From the NCBI GenBank assembly GCA_001275005.1, contig JWZX01000965.1, positions 1 to 15,290 on the forward strand: a stretch of DNA of 15,290 nucleotides, written 5' to 3'. Position 1 is the stretch's first letter. Each line of letters begins with the position of its first letter. Of this stretch, positions 14,780 through 15,290 are shown piece after piece. Under the pieces are notes generated by a model. That model did no database searches. It saw nothing but the letters and a program-made list of their open reading frames with translations, and was not told the DNA's origin. Source of the DNA: Chrysochromulina tobinii. Lineage: Eukaryota; Haptophyta; Prymnesiales; Chrysochromulinaceae. Both the position numbers and the translations under genes were made by a program.

Positions 14780-14965
14780 CGATGGGACTACAACTTTGTT
14801 CCAATCTGTCACACGAAAATTGCTCTATGAATACAGTGAAAGGATGGACTGCGAAACGAACCAGAATCATCCATCTCTTCCGGCGGAGATGTGGTTACAT
14901 TTCCGGTGTGATCTCGCGTTCTGAGCTCGGTCTCGAGAACTCGAGGACGATTTTTCCACATTACC
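14780..14965. promoter_or_regulatory. Divergent intergenic region between the EF-hand gene and plastid L15
   Basis: A 186-nt gap between two divergent ATGs; it should hold both promoters and 5' UTRs. It is AT-richer than its surroundings (14790-14860 and 14945-14965). No specific element recognised. Confidence 0.5.
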
Positions 14966-15290
14966 ATGGGACGTGGCCTGCTCCTTCTGATCTCGCTCGC
15001 GCGGGTGGCGAGCGCCTTCGTTGGCAGTTCCGCTGCGGCCGTGCCGACGGGCTCGCGTGCCGCCGTCTCCATGAAGGTGTACGATTGGAAGACCCGCGGC
15101 TCCCCCACTCCCGTGCTGGAGGAGCTCAACCTGTCCAACCTGAAAGTCTCGCCCGGCTCGCACAAGGCAAAGACGCGCAAGGGTCGGGGCATCTCGGCAG
15201 GCCAGGGGGCGACGTGCGGCTTCGGCACTCGCGGTCAGAACACGCGCAAGGGCCCCGGCATTCGCCCGGGCTTTGAGGGCGGTCAGATGC
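14966..15290 (+). CDS. rpl15: Plastid ribosomal protein L15 (uL15c), nuclear-encoded, 3' end missing
   Basis: Large-subunit protein of the plastid ribosome, encoded in the nucleus. ATG at 14966 in a strong context (TTACCATGGG). Residues 1-17 ([17 protein letters not shown]) are a signal peptide, followed by F18-V-G-S and a Ser/Ala-rich transit peptide to about V34-S-M, the same bipartite design as the transketolase. The mature part starts around [10 protein letters not shown]15 hallmarks are visible: [20 protein letters not shown], the Arg/Gly core [20 protein letters not shown], then [13 protein letters not shown], which matches the family's [11 protein letters not shown]. 108 codons are present and bacterial L15 is about 145, so the C-terminal domain lies beyond the right edge. 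No intron so far. Confidence 0.95.
   Translation, partial: MGRGLLLLISLARVASAFVGSSAAAVPTGSRAAVSMKVYDWKTRGSPTPVLEELNLSNLKVSPGSHKAKTRKGRGISAGQGATCGFGTRGQNTRKGPGIRPGFEGGQM

Noticed and set aside
14780-14812. Longer N-terminus for the EF-hand protein
   Set aside because: The frame is open to 14812 but begins with GTG; the first ATG in frame is at 14779, unless another exon lies upstream.
14782-15276. A 164-residue frame overlapping the start of L15
   Set aside because: Wrong frame: the frame from 14966 gives clear L15 hallmarks and a plastid leader, and this one gives no recognisable protein.

Overview
This window reads as nuclear DNA of a GC-rich photosynthetic alga with a red-lineage complex plastid; a haptophyte is my first guess, and a pelagophyte or other stramenopile is possible. 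Three things support this. Introns are short GT-AG introns of 118-163 nt. Two nuclear genes (transketolase and ribosomal protein L15) have a bipartite plastid leader, in which a signal peptide ends in Ala and is followed directly by Phe (ADA|FQVG and ASA|FVGS). There is also a lineage-typical small repeat domain of the form YREP...VAPYQ...LIxAP. Nothing prokaryotic, viral or defence-like is visible.

Layout from left to right. 266-1252 (+): a CobW C-terminal domain fused to two VAPYQ-type repeats, with no GTPase domain in view. 1360-2493 (-): a eukaryote-type RNase H1 with an N-terminal hybrid-binding domain, a complete active site and an extra C-terminal CxxC...CxxC pair. 2740-3156 (+): a small protein with a signal peptide. 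3496-4641 (-): an HAD-fold phosphatase of the HAD_SAK type with a Pro/Gln-rich tail. 4860-7367 (-): a plastid transketolase in four exons, which I could join exactly to a 696-residue protein. 7843-12525 (+): a 1560-residue repeat-rich protein with an acidic tract, a possible divergent RGS-like region and many in-frame minisatellites. 12883-14779 (-): a two-exon protein with a pair of EF-hands, whose intron is built almost entirely of a decamer repeat and splits the first Ca2+ loop. 14966-15290 (+): the start of plastid ribosomal protein L15, cut by the window edge.

The genes are independent eukaryotic units on both strands, not an operon. The two plastid genes share only their destination: the Calvin and pentose phosphate pathway enzyme acts in the stroma and L15 belongs to the plastid ribosome. 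What stands out is minisatellite activity. Short tandem units of 9, 10, 11, 20-24, 45, 60 and 87 nt occur inside coding regions and in one intron, and they shape the giant protein, the EF-hand protein and the N-terminal part of the CobW-domain protein. The most interesting observations are the repeat-built intron, the GTPase-less CobW_C fusion, the giant repeat protein with its hairpin-forming segment, and the RNase H1 with a putative zinc-binding tail.
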